This document shows positions 46,780 through 58,976 of a stretch of DNA of 64,000 bases, piece by piece (position 1 is the stretch's first letter; each line of letters starts with the position of its first letter). Position numbers and translations under genes: made by a program. A model generated the notes under the pieces. It searched no databases. It had not been told where the DNA came from and saw only the letters and a program-made list of their open reading frames with translations. Source of the stretch: Welwitschia mirabilis (Eukaryota > Gnetophyta > Gnetopsida > Welwitschiales); assembly GCA_051453625.1 (NCBI GenBank), contig JBOZIK010000001.1, forward strand, positions 202,002,208 to 202,066,207. Reading direction: 5' to 3'.

Positions 46780-47420
46780 TTCCCATCACAGAGTTGTATT
46801 CCAAATTATAGTAATTTAAAGGTGCATTATCAGAAGGATGTTAATAGAATACTTAATTATCTAAAGGTTTATTCATACAAGCAATAGGAATACAATAGAG
46901 GTTTCATTCTAAGGTTAACCTAGACATCCCTACTAGGTACAACTAGATGAGTTATATATATACATGCATAATTCATCCGATTTGCTCTAGTAGTTCACTT
47001 CCATGACTAACGGGAGTACAATAGAGGTTTATACTATAAGGTTTTTACAAATTATTACCTTATTTAGATTTAGATTCATCTTCTTTCATATTCATAAGGC
47101 CAAATCCATAGCTTAAGAATATAGAATACATGAGGATTGCAAGCTCAATACAACATTTCAAGATTATTCAAGAACTATCCATATTGAAGCTATTAAACTA
47201 ATCAAGAAAAGACATTCCACTCTAAAGATAATGTATACTGAGACAACAAGCTTAATCAAGTAAGTAAGATTAATAAGTATTATAAGCTGTGTAAAGAGAG
47301 AGAACATAGGCCTTATTTAAAATAAAAAAGAACACATCATAGAAAAAGAAAGCTATAGAAGGTTTTGAATTTTTTGTGATTAGTAGGGATGGTTTCAGTT
47401 TGGGAGAACTATATCAAAAT
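46780..47420 (-). mobile_element. Diverged gypsy-type LTR, relative of the one at 4480-6167
   Basis: The minus strand has the same sequence of landmarks as the LTR at 4480-6167. These are a TATA-like patch near 47310-47320, a pyrimidine-rich stretch with CTTGAT/CTTGAA words, then a CTCCCGTTAG..GGAAGTGA.CT block (46985-47015) corresponding to CTCCCATTAG..GGGAGTGAGCT, then an AATG(A)AACCTCTA block. Overall similarity is low and the ends are approximate. A short phrase (ACAATAGAGGTTT) occurs twice, at about 46891 and 47018. Confidence 0.35.
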
Positions 47421-47423
47421 ATA

Positions 47424-48180
47424 AAAATTGACATTTATATCAATTATCTTAGGATAATTTATTGTAAATGAAGATATTAATTTAATTGTTCTACTCATTA
47501 AAATGTCTTCTATTAATTTTAAAATAAAATTTATTATTATATTTTTATCCATATTAATTTCAGATTCTTAGCCATGTTTTGGAACACATGGTAGAAGAAA
47601 GACTCAATTCCACATAAAACAATAATGGAAAATGAAGATATGAGGTGGCAACATGTAGTAGAAGAATTTGAAAACATGTGGCAGAGGCATGTGGAGGTGG
47701 CATTGGAGACATGTAGTAATAGAAATGGTTAGTAGAGGAATCTGACTCCAAAGGCCATATGTTAAACTCATCATGACGAAGATTCCACTAAATGCTACCT
47801 AATGATCTTCACCAAATGTTACAAGACAAAATCTTATTTACCTAATGCTAAATGAAGAAGATTTTATCTAGTTCTACAAGCCAAGATTTGTGACCATTCC
47901 TCATCTTCATATCTTTCTATAAAGTGTGTTGAACCCTGCATTATATTCATGTTTGCCTTAGAGAAACTAGAGACTTTGGAGAATTGACTTATGATGGCTT
48001 TCTAGGTAACTCTTTAGGGGAGTGAGCTAGTCTTTGAGGATTGCTTGAAGAGTTCTTACTACTTATTTCTTTGCTGTAAAGTTGTTCTTTCTATGATACA
48101 AAAGCTGTTTTTCTTTAATCTTGATTCATAAGTAATATCATAATTAGGATGCTTAGATAACTTCTTTAACTATTAAGTTT
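47424..48180 (+). mobile_element. Athila-type LTR, extra copy, broken by a gap
   Basis: It aligns with the LTRs at 50120-51344 and 58977-60510. Shared phrases include GAGGTGGCAACATG, AGGCATGTGGAGGTGGCATT, GGAGACATGT and the end stretch TTGATTCATAAGTAATATCA. The TATA box is weakened to TATAAAG (47918). It ends at an N gap. No internal region follows, so it is a solo LTR or the remains of a neighbouring element. Confidence 0.75.
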
Positions 48181-48280
48181 NNNNNNNNNNNNNNNNNNNN
48201 NNNNNNNNNNNNNNNNNNNNNNNNNNNNNNNNNNNNNNNNNNNNNNNNNNNNNNNNNNNNNNNNNNNNNNNNNNNNNNNN
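48181..48280. other. Assembly gap (100 N)
   Basis: The gap separates the extra Athila-type LTR from LINE-C. Confidence 0.95.
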
Positions 48281-50095
48281 AACAACATTTTTGGCATGCA
48301 AAATTAAGATTTTATTCTATTTTAAAAAGATAAATCTGTAAATTTTTGTTTTTCATCATCTCTTAAAATAATTACTCCTCCTTTCTTGTAAATTATATAA
48401 TTGCATGTTCATAATAAAGAAATTTATACAATTTTGATGCACTTAAAGTGGGTCAACTATATTATGTCATGTGAACAACATATTTAAGGGTATGCTTTTG
48501 GGATAATTTTAATTTTCTTCCAAAACTTATGGGATTATTAATATAACTTCTCTTTGTTATGCTAATAACAAATCTTCTATTGATTTCTTTCTTGAAGATT
48601 ATTTTTTCAAAATATTGTGGATTATTCTAGGAGATTTCAACATGTTTACTTGTTTCCCTAAGAAAATTGAAGTTAATGAGCATTTACTAGATTTGAATAA
48701 ATCGACTAACTAATTCTAATTTGTACAATTCTTTTGATTTTCAAGACCCCTTACATAATTATTTCTCTAAAATTGTGTAATGATGTGCTTGATGTAATCA
48801 ATTCAAAGTAGATAAGTTTATTTTCTTGAGGCTAAGATATCTTTTTCTAGTATTCCCATTTATTTTTTAGTCTAAAATGATAAATATGCTTTTATACAAC
48901 ACTAGTTTATGTTGTGAAATCACTCTTCTATCTTTTAGAAAATAAATTTGCCACAAGGTCAATTTAAGGCCCCTGGGAAGAACTTTGTATCTAACCTTTT
49001 TTTTTTTTGTTTAAATTCTAAAGATGTTATATTTATTTTCATGCACACATGGATTGTGCCTCTAAACCCTAATCTAAATAATGGATTACATGATTCATTG
49101 CAACCCTTCTAAGATGTTAAATGGTCTGTATTATATTAGTTACAAGTATCCAAAAAGTGATTAATATGTATCAAAAAGACTCTTCTCAAAGGTATTATTA
49201 TATTATAAGATAATCTGATCTAAGATAATATCTTATAATACCAAACTAAAAACTTAAGAATATTATAAGCACCACTAAAGAACATTAAAGTGTATAAAGA
49301 TAGAAAATAAAGAAACTAAACTAGACTTCACTAGTTTCACATAAGCTATAAAGTTATTCTTAAGTTCTTTAAATTGTCTAAAGGATAAATTAGATCTATT
49401 CATCACATGAACAAAAGATGAACTAATCAAGAAGATATTTTCATAGTGTTGAAGGGTCACTATGTTAAATTATTTATCCTAAAGGATATTAATGCATCTG
49501 CTCTTCATCAAATTATTTCATTAGTTCCTAAATTATACATTTAATAGGTGCCTTATAAAATGCAAAATATAATTGTTTCTAGGCATGAATGGTTTTTCTA
49601 TGAAGATCTATAAAACTTTATGATTTGAGATCAAATAACATTTTTTGAATTTCTACAAAGAGATTCTTATTAATAACTTGTGCAGAAAATCTTTAAATTA
49701 GGATTTAATTAAATTTATTCTTAAATCAAAAGATCTTAAATTAATTGAAATTGATATTCATTGCTCTCTTTCTAATTATTTATAAAATCATTGTCAAATT
49801 CATTGCTAACAAAGTTAACAAACTTATATCTAGAATTACTTTTAATACAAATGTTACTTACTTTTATTCCTTAATATGATAAATGTATGGTTGTGATAGT
49901 ATTCTTTCCAACCACTGATATAGGATTCTAAAATATGAGTCATATTAACTAATTATTATGTTTTATGTTGTTTGACATGTGAGTTCTATTGAGTTACTAA
50001 GAAAGGAAAGCATGTGTACCTAACATAAGATCAAGCTACATAGTTTTATTGCCATGATGTGGTGGTCCTTCATCTTGGCATAATTGTATGTTAAC
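48281..50095 (+). mobile_element. L1-type LINE (LINE-C) remnant
   Basis: This is a plus-strand LINE ORF2 fragment. LWIILGDFNMFTCFPKKIE near 48620-48680 matches the G-D-F-N block of L1 endonuclease. GMNGFSMKIYKTL (near 49580-49615) matches the block after P-G-P-D-G-F of the reverse transcriptase. HFLNFYKEILINN follows, and the phrase LKSKDLKLIE near 49730 matches the region before R-P-I-S-L-L. No catalytic box, ORF1 or ends can be recognised. It lies between two Athila-type LTRs. Confidence 0.6.
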
Positions 50096-50119
50096 ATGTA
50101 AAAATTGACAATTATATCA

Positions 50120-51344
50120 TGTTTCAAGCCAATTTATTTAAATGAAGACATTAATTTAATTGTTTTAATCATAAAATATGTCTTCTATTGTTTTTAAGAT
50201 AAAATTAAATGTTATGTTTTTCTCCATATTAAACTGTAGATATTTAGCCACTTTTGGAGTACATGGTGAAAAATGGACTTAATTCCCCATAAAACTATAA
50301 TAGCAAATGGAGACATGAGGTGGTGACATGTAACATAAGTAACTGAAGACATGTAGCAGAGGCATGTGGAGGTGGCATTAGAGACATGTGGCGATATCAC
50401 TGGTTGATAGAGGAATTTGTCTCCAAGGCCACATGTTAAACTCATTATGATGAAGAATCCACCAAATGTAACATGATAAAGGCTCCACCAAATGCTACAT
50501 AATGGCCTCTACCAAATGCTACAAGATAGAATCTTATGTACTTAATACTAAATGATGAAAATTCTACCTAACACTATAAGCCAAGAGTTGTAACCATTCC
50601 TCACCCCCATCTCTCCTTATAAAAGGGCCATGAACTCTTCATTGTAGGCATCTTTGCCATGGAAATATTGGAAACTTTGGAGCATCGACTTGTGATGGCT
50701 TTCTAGGTGGCTCTTTGGGGAAGTGAGCTAGTATTTTAAGATTGTTGAGGAGTTATTTCTACTTTCTTCTTTCTTTGTTGTAAATTTGTTATCTTTATAA
50801 TGAAAATGTTATTTTTCTTTGATCTTGATTCATGAGTAATATCAAAATTAGGATGCTTAAATAAGTTCTTTAGTTATTAAATTTATTTTAGTTATGTAAA
50901 TTTCTATTTATTACTTAGTATTTTAATTTCATAGATCTTGAGTGCTTTACATGCCCTTAGTTTCTACTATTATTTAAGATTAAAGTGCTAGTTGAATTCA
51001 CTATTTATCATATGATGGATGAGATTATGCCTCATGAATTAGACATAAACCACTTGATGGTTTTTATTGATTTGTAGGAATATGATTAGACAACTTTAGA
51101 GTAAAGAAGTGTAAAGAACAAGTCATTGATACTTTAGACCTAGTTTTCTTTCCTCTTTTCTTAGATGAAGTTTAAAGTTAATTCTAAATTTCATCTATTC
51201 TTATCTTTTATTTTCTTTTTATACTTGCATTAGGATTATAATTAGTGCAATCTTAGCTAATACCTAATGTTATCCCTGAGGAAGAATGATAACTAAGTTT
51301 TTAACTAAGTTTTAAAACTAGTTCATTATGCTATAAGTTAATTA
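50120..51344 (+). repeat. 5' LTR of Athila-like element
   Basis: It begins near TGTTTCAAGCC and ends ..AAGTTAATTA before the primer site. It matches the 3' LTR over its length. Some similarity with the copy at 47424 extends about 20 bp further left (AAAATTGACA.TTATATCA), so the true start could be near 50096. Confidence 0.75.
50618..50625 (+). promoter_or_regulatory. TATA box of Athila-type 5' LTR
   Basis: TATAAAAGGGCC is conserved in the 3' LTR (59456-59463) and, weaker, in the copy at 47918. Transcription would start about 30 bp downstream. Confidence 0.6.
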
Positions 51345-51349
51345 GATTT

Positions 51350-51367
51350 TGGCACTGTTGCTAGGGA
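51350..51367 (+). promoter_or_regulatory. Primer-binding site of Athila-like element
   Basis: TGGCACTGTTGCTAGGGA corresponds to the plant gypsy primer site TGGCGCCGTTGCCGGGGA. The three differing bases are all C/G to A/T changes, as expected from cytosine deamination. Confidence 0.8.
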
Positions 51368-53779
51368 TAACGACATAGTAGCATCTTAAAAGAGTACTAT
51401 TTTTTTCTTTTTACAAGTTTTTATTTTTCCAGTGATGGGTTCTAATTATTCTTCTAGTGATACCCAAACTAATCCTTTTTTCCTTTATTTTGATTTGTGT
51501 TTCTTTTCTTTTTCTTTTCAATGATTGGTAATAGTTCTTTCTAGTGCTATCCCAAAATGGTCTAGATTTTTAAAGTTGTTTTTGATTTTCTAACCTATTT
51601 TTTTTTAGGTCTAACTTTTATTACAAGTTGCTTCGAGAGTTAAGAAAACTTAAGAGGAAAAAACTTTAAAAATTTTAATTAAAAATTATGATTGCATTAT
51701 ATTCTTTTCTTTTTTACTATATTTTCTACATTTTTATATTGTTTTATTTTTATTCCTGAATTTTACCATGTGCATGAAACATTAAAATTTTCTTAAAAAT
51801 ATTTCGTGATTCTCATTATGTTTTATTCACATTTACTATCTCTATTTAATTGCATTTGTTAATAATTAAAACCTTTTAAAAAGCTTCTCATAATTTCATT
51901 ATGTTAAGCTCGATTTTATTCATGTTTGTCATCTCTATTTTATTTCATTATGAACTTGACACTTTTATACATGATCAATGAATCTGTTTGTAAAACCTTG
52001 GAACCCTCTGTGACTTGAAATCCCTAAAGACCTTTTTCTATTTATTGTCTCAACCTTAGTGTAATCATCCAAACCTATCTCTTTCATGATCTAGAATTGT
52101 GATAGAATAGGAAGATTAACTCGAGACAACCTGGATTCCTTTACTGATCACGTAAGGATGAGAGGATTTAGAACCCCAAATGGAAACTAAGATAAAAGTA
52201 ACACTCAAAAATAAACCTCAACTACTTGAAATAACTAAAATAATCAATCTACCTTATCATAACACAAGTTAAATGACCTACTTGATCCCTTTGATAAAAC
52301 CTTATCAAATCAAGAAATGCTCAATAGGCTACAAGCTTAGTATTTTACTCAAAAAGTGGCTAAACGACAAGCCACCCTCATAGCTACCACTAATTAACCT
52401 AGGAAAAACCTTCATGATTACCTCTAACTGTAAAGCTCAGAAACATCCTCTTGCATAGTGCCATCACTTGTTAATTAAAGGCTAGAGTTTAAACCTTTTA
52501 CTATCCAATTCTTGCCCCATTTCCATGGCCTTGAATCTAAGTATCCTTACTTATATGTTAAGGAATTGATTGTGTCTTATCAACTATCCATCAATATCCT
52601 AACACTCATGATGCAGTTAGACTTACTTTATTCCCTTTTTCCTTGAAATAGAAAGTAAAATCTAGGTTATACAACTTGGTACCCTTATCCACTCTGAATT
52701 GGGTAGACTTAAGTAAAGCCTTTATTTCTAAGTTATTTTCTAGCCATAAGACAAATGCCCTTAGGAAAGAGATCATGAACTTTTAATAAAAGGATTAAGA
52801 AACCTTCTCCCAAATCTTAGAAACATATAAAGATTTATTATGAAAATGACCCCAATATGGTTTTGAACTAAGTAGGGAGATACATTTCTTTTATAATGTA
52901 TTATCCATAAATAATCATCAATTAGTAAAAATGATGAGCCATGGTAATTTCCTTAGAATATTATTAGATGAGGTTTCGGAGCATTTAGAAAATGTAGTTA
53001 AGAGCTTAAAGAATTAGGAGAAACTTATAGAACCTTCAAGATTACATCATCTAGTTAGGCTAGTTAGTATTTTCAAGATCGCAAAAAACTTTGATGTGAA
53101 TAACATAATTAATGTACTAGAAATAAAGTTAGAATCATTAACTACCGCACCTTCAACGCATTTATGATTGCTAAACTTGAGTGTTCAATTTACCATTTTT
53201 ATATTCATGAAACTACTAAATGCCCATCTATCCCTTTATTCCAAAGCATAGCTAATGAACAAGTAAATGTGATAGGATAATAGTAAAACCCCAAAAATCA
53301 TTCTTACTTAAACACTTATAATACTAGTTGGAAAACTCATCCAAATTTCTCTTGAAAGTAAGACACCACCACACAATAAAATTTTTAAAATTTATTTCTT
53401 TCATCTTTTAATTATTATCCTTCATCTTCAAACCATCAAACCACTTTGTCTAACTCATCAGAGGAGACTTTCAAAAGGTTTATAAAAGATAAGAATAAAC
53501 AAATCAAAGATAAGAACAAATAAATCAAAGGCTTGAACAGATCCTAATCCAACTCCAATAAATCACCAACCATATTTTTTCATGAATAAACCAAATAGAA
53601 ATAGGAAAACTCCACATGATCACCCAATCAAATCCGAAAGGAGTTAGATTTATAAAAGGCATATAATATATAGAAGAGACCAAGTTAATACACCTCAAGA
53701 GTGAGAAAGAGATAGAAAATTCACCCATACAAAATAAGATTAAGCTTAAACAAAACCCCATAGACAATAAGAAAAAGGA
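51368..53779 (+). other. Leader and presumed gag of Athila-like element
   Basis: By position this should hold the 5' leader and gag. I cannot recognise gag motifs in it, so either decay is too strong or part is replaced. Confidence 0.4.
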
Positions 53780-54590
53780 TAAGAGTGAAGACCCATTGCC
53801 CATTTATGAAGAACCATTACTTTTCCCCTAATAGCTTAGGAAGAAAAATATAATGAAAAAGTAGTTAAATGCTCTAGAAATTTTTAAGAAATTTAAAATA
53901 AATATTCCCCTTCTAGAAGCCATCAAATAAGTTCTTTCCTATGCTAAATTCCTTAAGGACTTATGCACTATAAAAAGGAGAATGAACATTAAATCTAAGC
54001 CTTTTTAGCTCAATAAATGAGTGTGATTCTCTAAAACTAATTGCCACTAAAGTATAAACATCCTAAATGTCCCATAATTACAATTACTATAGGTAATAAA
54101 ACTCTTAAACAAGCCTTGTTAAATTTAGAAGCTAGTGTAAATTTACTTCCTTATAAAACCTATAATGAACTAGGCTTGAAAAGACTTAAAAACATAAAAA
54201 TGCAACTTTAATTAGTGGATATCTCTATTAAAACATAGTTAGGAGTCATTGAAGATGTTATAGTTAGAGTGGACAATTATTAATTCATAGTAGATTTTGT
54301 TGTCTTAGACATGGAGAAATCATTAGATTAAATAGTACCCATCATATTAAGAAGATCAATCTTAGCAACCTCAAATGTCTTAATCAATTGCAGGAATGAA
54401 CTAATGAAAATTTCATTAGGTAACATGACCATAGATCTAAATGTCTTTAATGCTATAAAGTTGCCATCAAATGATAAAGGGATAAGATACATAGACAGGG
54501 TAGAAAGCTTTTTAAGAATTAGGAATCCACTTATCACTCTTTTAAAAATGATGAAATTAAATTCTCTTAAGAAATGTGCCTCATAGCCTA
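53780..54590 (+). pseudogene. Athila-like gag C-terminus and aspartic protease
   Basis: The frame at 53780-53920 reads KKKDKSEDPLPIYEEP and NALEIFKKFKINIPLLEAI, then YAKFLKDL, the block that precedes protease in Athila polyproteins. Protease follows from about 54070: ITITIGNKTLKQALLNLEAS (the family has D-L-G-A-S; the catalytic Asp is Asn and Gly is Glu), VNLLPYKTYNELGLKRLK and VDFVVLDMEKSLD. A 60-codon open stretch (54404-54586) holds IDLNVFNAIKLPSND. Protease activity is ruled out by the active-site change as well as by stops. Confidence 0.8.
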
Positions 54591-54939
54591 AAATAAATTT
54601 GACTTAGAACTCAAACCCTTACCTCATAATCTAAAATATGCTTTCTTATAGGATAAGTCCAATTTCTTAGTAGTCATAAACTCTTCCTTGACTCCATCCA
54701 AAGAAAATCAATTGTTTAGACTCTTAAGGAAGAACAAATAGGTAATAGGATAAACCCTCTCTGACATTAAAGGCATTGACCCTAGAATTTGCATACACCA
54801 TATCTATTTAGACGAAAATACTAAGCTATCCATTGAAGCATAATGTATGATAAACCCAACTATGAGAGAAGTTTCTAAAAATGAGGTAATAAAAATTTTT
54901 AACAATGGGTTATCTACCATATTTCAAATAGCAAGTGGA
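54591..54939 (+). other. Linker between protease and reverse transcriptase
   Basis: No clear domain motif is seen. It is the expected spacer of an Athila-like polyprotein. Confidence 0.4.
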
Positions 54940-56130
54940 TCAGTTTAACTCATATTATAGTAAAGAAATTAGGAATTACCCTTATTCATAATGAGCATAA
55001 TTAGCTTATTCCTACAAGAATTTCTATAAAGTTAAGGATGTGTATTGATTACAGAAAATTAAGTGCTATGTCTTTAAAAGATAATTATCCTCTTTCTTTT
55101 TCAAATTAAATTTAAAAGAACTCATAAGATACCATTTTTACTATTTTTTGGATGGTTACTTAGGTTATAATTAGATTGAAATTGCTCCTGAAGATTAAGA
55201 CAAAACCACCTTCACTTGCTCCTATGGAATATGTGATTATAAAGAAATGCCCTTTGGCCCATGTAATGAACTTGCCACTTTCTGATGTTGCATGTTTAGA
55301 ATCTTCTTCAGCTTATTAGATTCAGATGTCAAAATCTCTATGGATGACTTCTTAGTTTATGAAACCTCATATTACCATTATTTGAATAACTTAGAATGTG
55401 TTCTTAAAAGATGAATTGAAAAATGCCTTATACTTACTTATGAAAAATGCCATTTTATGGTAAATCAAGGCATATTTCTAGGACATGTCATCTCTAAGAA
55501 AGAAATCTAGGTAGATCTTACTAACATATCATTGATCACATACCTACTAATCCCCTAGAAACTAAAATACATCAGCTCTTTCTTAAGGCATGTGGAATAT
55601 TATAGGCAATTCATTAAGGATTTTAGTAAAATATCTAAGCCTTTATGTGAGATTTTAAGAAAGAACACTTATTTCAAATGGACTCCAAAGTGTTAAAATA
55701 TATTTGAATAACTTAAAGAAAAACTAACTTCCACACCTATTATCCAATCACCCAATTGGAAGTTATCCTTTAAACTTGTATGTGACATAAGTGACTTCAT
55801 AGTCGGAGTTGTTTTATGACAAAGAGTTGATAAAAAGCCAACTATGATTTACTACACTAATAAAACCTTAAACGACACTCCAATCAGTTACATTGATATA
55901 AAGAAGGAGCTTTTGATTATTGTCTTTGTTCTTAAAAAAATCAAGAAATACCTTTTAGAATCTAAGGTAGTCATTTATATTGATCACATAACCCTTAAAT
56001 ACCTTTTTACTAAAAAGGATTTAAAAACATGTCTTATCAGATGGATCCTCCTCCTTTAAGAATTTGATTTAGAGATTAAGAAGAAGAAAGGATTCAATAA
56101 CATTGCTATAGATAATCTTTAAAAATATCA
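54940..56130 (+). pseudogene. Athila-like reverse transcriptase and RNase H
   Basis: The copying enzyme of the element. Landmarks: LRMCIDYRKLSAMSLKDNYP (55030-55090); DKTTFTCSYGICDYKEMPFG (55200-55260); the catalytic box SMDDFLVYE (55337-55363) with both Asp kept; the phrase YEKCHFMVNQGIFLGHVISK (55440-55500); YYRQFIKDFSKISKPLCEIL (55600-55660). RNase H follows with VCDISDFIVGVVL (55780-55820), the open stretch 55844-56059 (IYYTNKTLNDTPISYIDIKK; VVIYIDHITLKYLFTKKDLK) and FDLEIKKKKGFNNIAIDNL. Stops occur repeatedly where the family has Gln, for example in PED.DKT and in the phrase after ILLL. Confidence 0.85.
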
Positions 56131-57420
56131 CCAAATAATCTATAAACATCTTTACCTATTGATGACACTTTTTTAAATGAACATCTCTTTTTAGTCAAAA
56201 GAAATACCTTGGTTTATAAATATTATTAATTACTTAATCTTCAAAACTATTTCTTTCTATTAGACCTTTAATGATAAAAATAGGTTCTTAAGCCAAGTTA
56301 AATATTTCTTTTACTATAGCCCATATCTTTTTCAATACTGTCTGGATCACATCATTTGTAAATGTGTCCCTGAAAATGACATTCATGACATACTTAAAGA
56401 TTGTCATTTTGAGGCTTGTAGGGGTTACTACTTAGTTAACAAAATTGCAACAAAAATCCTACAATCTAGTTTTCACTAACCATTAATTTTCAAAGTCTCC
56501 TATCGTTACTTTAAATCCTATGATAACTATCAAGGATTAGGGAGTCTTTTAAGTAGATAAATGATGCCCTTAAGTCCCATTCTTGCTCTTAAACCATTTG
56601 ATGTATGGGGAATTAATTTTCAAGAGCCTTATCCATCATCTAATGGGCATCAATACATCCTTGTTTATGTTAGCTATGTAACTAAATGGGTTAAATCATG
56701 TGCTTATCGAACAGACGATGCTAAAATGGTAGTAAGGTCCTTTAAGGAAAATGTCTTAACTCATTTTGATTATCTATGTGTTTTAATTAGTGATGGAGGA
56801 ACACACTTTTGTAATAAAATATTTAACAACATGCTTGCTAAACATGAGGTTATACATAAAGTCGTAACACCTTATCACCCATAAATATTTGGCCAAGTTG
56901 AGATTATGAATAGGGAACTTAAGAAAATCCTTTAAAAAGTAGTAAGTTTAACAAGAAAAGATTGGTTCTTTAAACTTAACAATATTTTATGGGCATACCA
57001 CACTACTTATAAAACACCGTTAGTGATGTCATATTTTCGATTAGTTTATAGTAAAGCATGTTATTTACCTATAGAACTTGAGCATAGGGATTACTAAGCA
57101 ATCAAAAACATGAACTTAGAGGTTGCAAAGAAAAATAAAATTATACAACTCAACAAACTAGATAAAGTTAGAAATAACACCTATGATAATGTGAAAATAA
57201 ATAAGAATAAGATGAAGAGGTTTCATGATTAACATATCATTAGAAAAATTTTTCAAGAGGGAAAACTAGTCTTACTATATAACTCATGCTTACATCTTTT
57301 TTCTAGGCAAACCAGTAACTAAGTGGAAAGAACCCTTCTTAATAAAAAAAGATTTTGCCACATATTTTTATTAACAATCCCAAAAATAATAACTTTTAAA
57401 AGTTAATAGACACTACATGA
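56131..57420 (+). pseudogene. Athila-like integrase
   Basis: This integrase inserts the element's cDNA. An open frame of 107 codons (56561-56884) reads FDVWGINFQEPYPSSNGHQY, WVKSCAYRTDDAKMVVRSF, CVLISDGGTHFCNKIF and HKVVTPYHP. After a stop come IFGQVEIMNRELKKIL, RKDWFFKLNNILWAYHTTYK and CYLPIELEHRDY. In the D-D-E triad the first Asp (G-I-D-F in the family) is Asn at 56614-56616; the second Asp (ISDGG) and the Glu (GQVE) are kept. The upstream zinc-binding part (56280-56480) is weak. A C-terminal block (EGKLVLLYNSCLHLF) lies near 57255-57300. Inactive by the triad change and stops. Confidence 0.85.
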
Positions 57421-58976
57421 AACATTATCACTCATCCCATCACTCTTTTGAACCTTCTTATTTCACTAAATCCATTGTTAAATCACTCTATTAAACCCAT
57501 AAACCATTCACTCAAACCATTAATTCATGAGTTTTTGAGGCTTTCCTATCTAGGTTAAAAGCCCTTAAAACAAAAACCAATAATAAGAGATCATTTTATC
57601 ACCTAAGTAATAGTTAAGATCTAGTTCACTTATGGGTTTTTAAGGGAAAGACCACTTATTCTGAGTAGGCTGATTAAAAACACATTCACATAAGTCTCCG
57701 ATTTTGGTAAGACTGAGTTAAAAAGGTGGAATTTACCTTTCCATGTAATTTTTAAGTAGAAAAACTTTAATGAGAACAAGACTTATCTTGACTAGGCTAA
57801 TGAGCTAATGAACCATTAAGGTGCATAAAAAATGACCATAAGAAGATGAAGGAAAAAATAATATATCTCTTCTTTGAAAGTACATTATACTAATTGCTTA
57901 GTTAGGTTTAGNNNNNNNNNNNNNNNNNNNNNNNNNNNNNNNNNNNNNNNNNNNNNNNNNNNNNNNNNNNNNNNNNNNNNNNNNNNNNNNNNNNNNNNNN
58001 NNNNNNNNNNNATAATATATCTCTTCTTTGAAAGTACATTATACTAATTGCTTAGTTAGGTTTAGTTAACTAAATTAGGGCTATAGATACCTCTAGAAAT
58101 GTAGCTCTAATGATCTAATTATAACATGTTCAACTACATCAGGGCTATAAACACTCACTAGTAGTGCAACACTAATTTCTACACAAAACAACATGCTTAA
58201 CTCTATAGGTAGAAAATGTTATAACACTAGATGCTGAATGTGATTTAAAAGCATAATACTAAAGACATAGTCTAAGGTAGGGAAAAAAACAAAGGAATGA
58301 AAAGGTGAGAATTAGAGGTCTTACGTGAACTATTGTCTCTTAACTTTCATAATTAGGATTTTCTTCTATTTTATAGATTTCTATAGGTTACTTAGTCTAA
58401 GTTTAACTTGGTTGACGTTGTAGTTTAGTAAAATACAAAAATATAACAAAGGGCTGATAACTTAGGAGAGTTTTCTCATTTATTCATTGATTTCTGGATT
58501 TACTCCATTCATGCATTTTCCATCTCATTTACTTTGCATCATTTTACTACATTTTACTTCATATTATTTTCATAAAGAATAACTCCTAAGGAATTAACTA
58601 TTTTTATGAATACTTTTTCCACTTAGCACAAGTTTGGTTGTAAATCACTAACCTTTTTCCTTAGATTAAATTACATTATTTTTAATAAAGAACTCTTCAC
58701 AATTCATCTATACCTATGTTAAATAACTTAATGTTTTCACCATAAACTTTGAGGATAAAGTCAAGTTTTGGTTGGGGATGTGGAATTTCTATTTTTACTA
58801 AATTTTTTTGCTTCAATGCCTTAATCACATAAAATTGGTCATAAATATTTTTTTCAAGTTATATCATTCACATACTTGACACACTTTTGACATAAATAAG
58901 TTTTACATGTTTAACCATATTATTATTAACTTTTTTTTTCACACTAAGGCACTAGTAAAATCCTAGTTAGGAGGTG
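57421..58976 (+). other. 3' internal region of Athila-like element
   Basis: Athila elements often carry an env-like frame here; none can be recognised. A gap of 100 N lies at 57912-58011. About 60 bp on its left (57852-57911) are repeated exactly on its right (58012-58071, from ATAATATATCTCTTCTTTGA), probably an assembly duplication. The purine tract TTAGGAGGTG ends the region. Confidence 0.6.
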
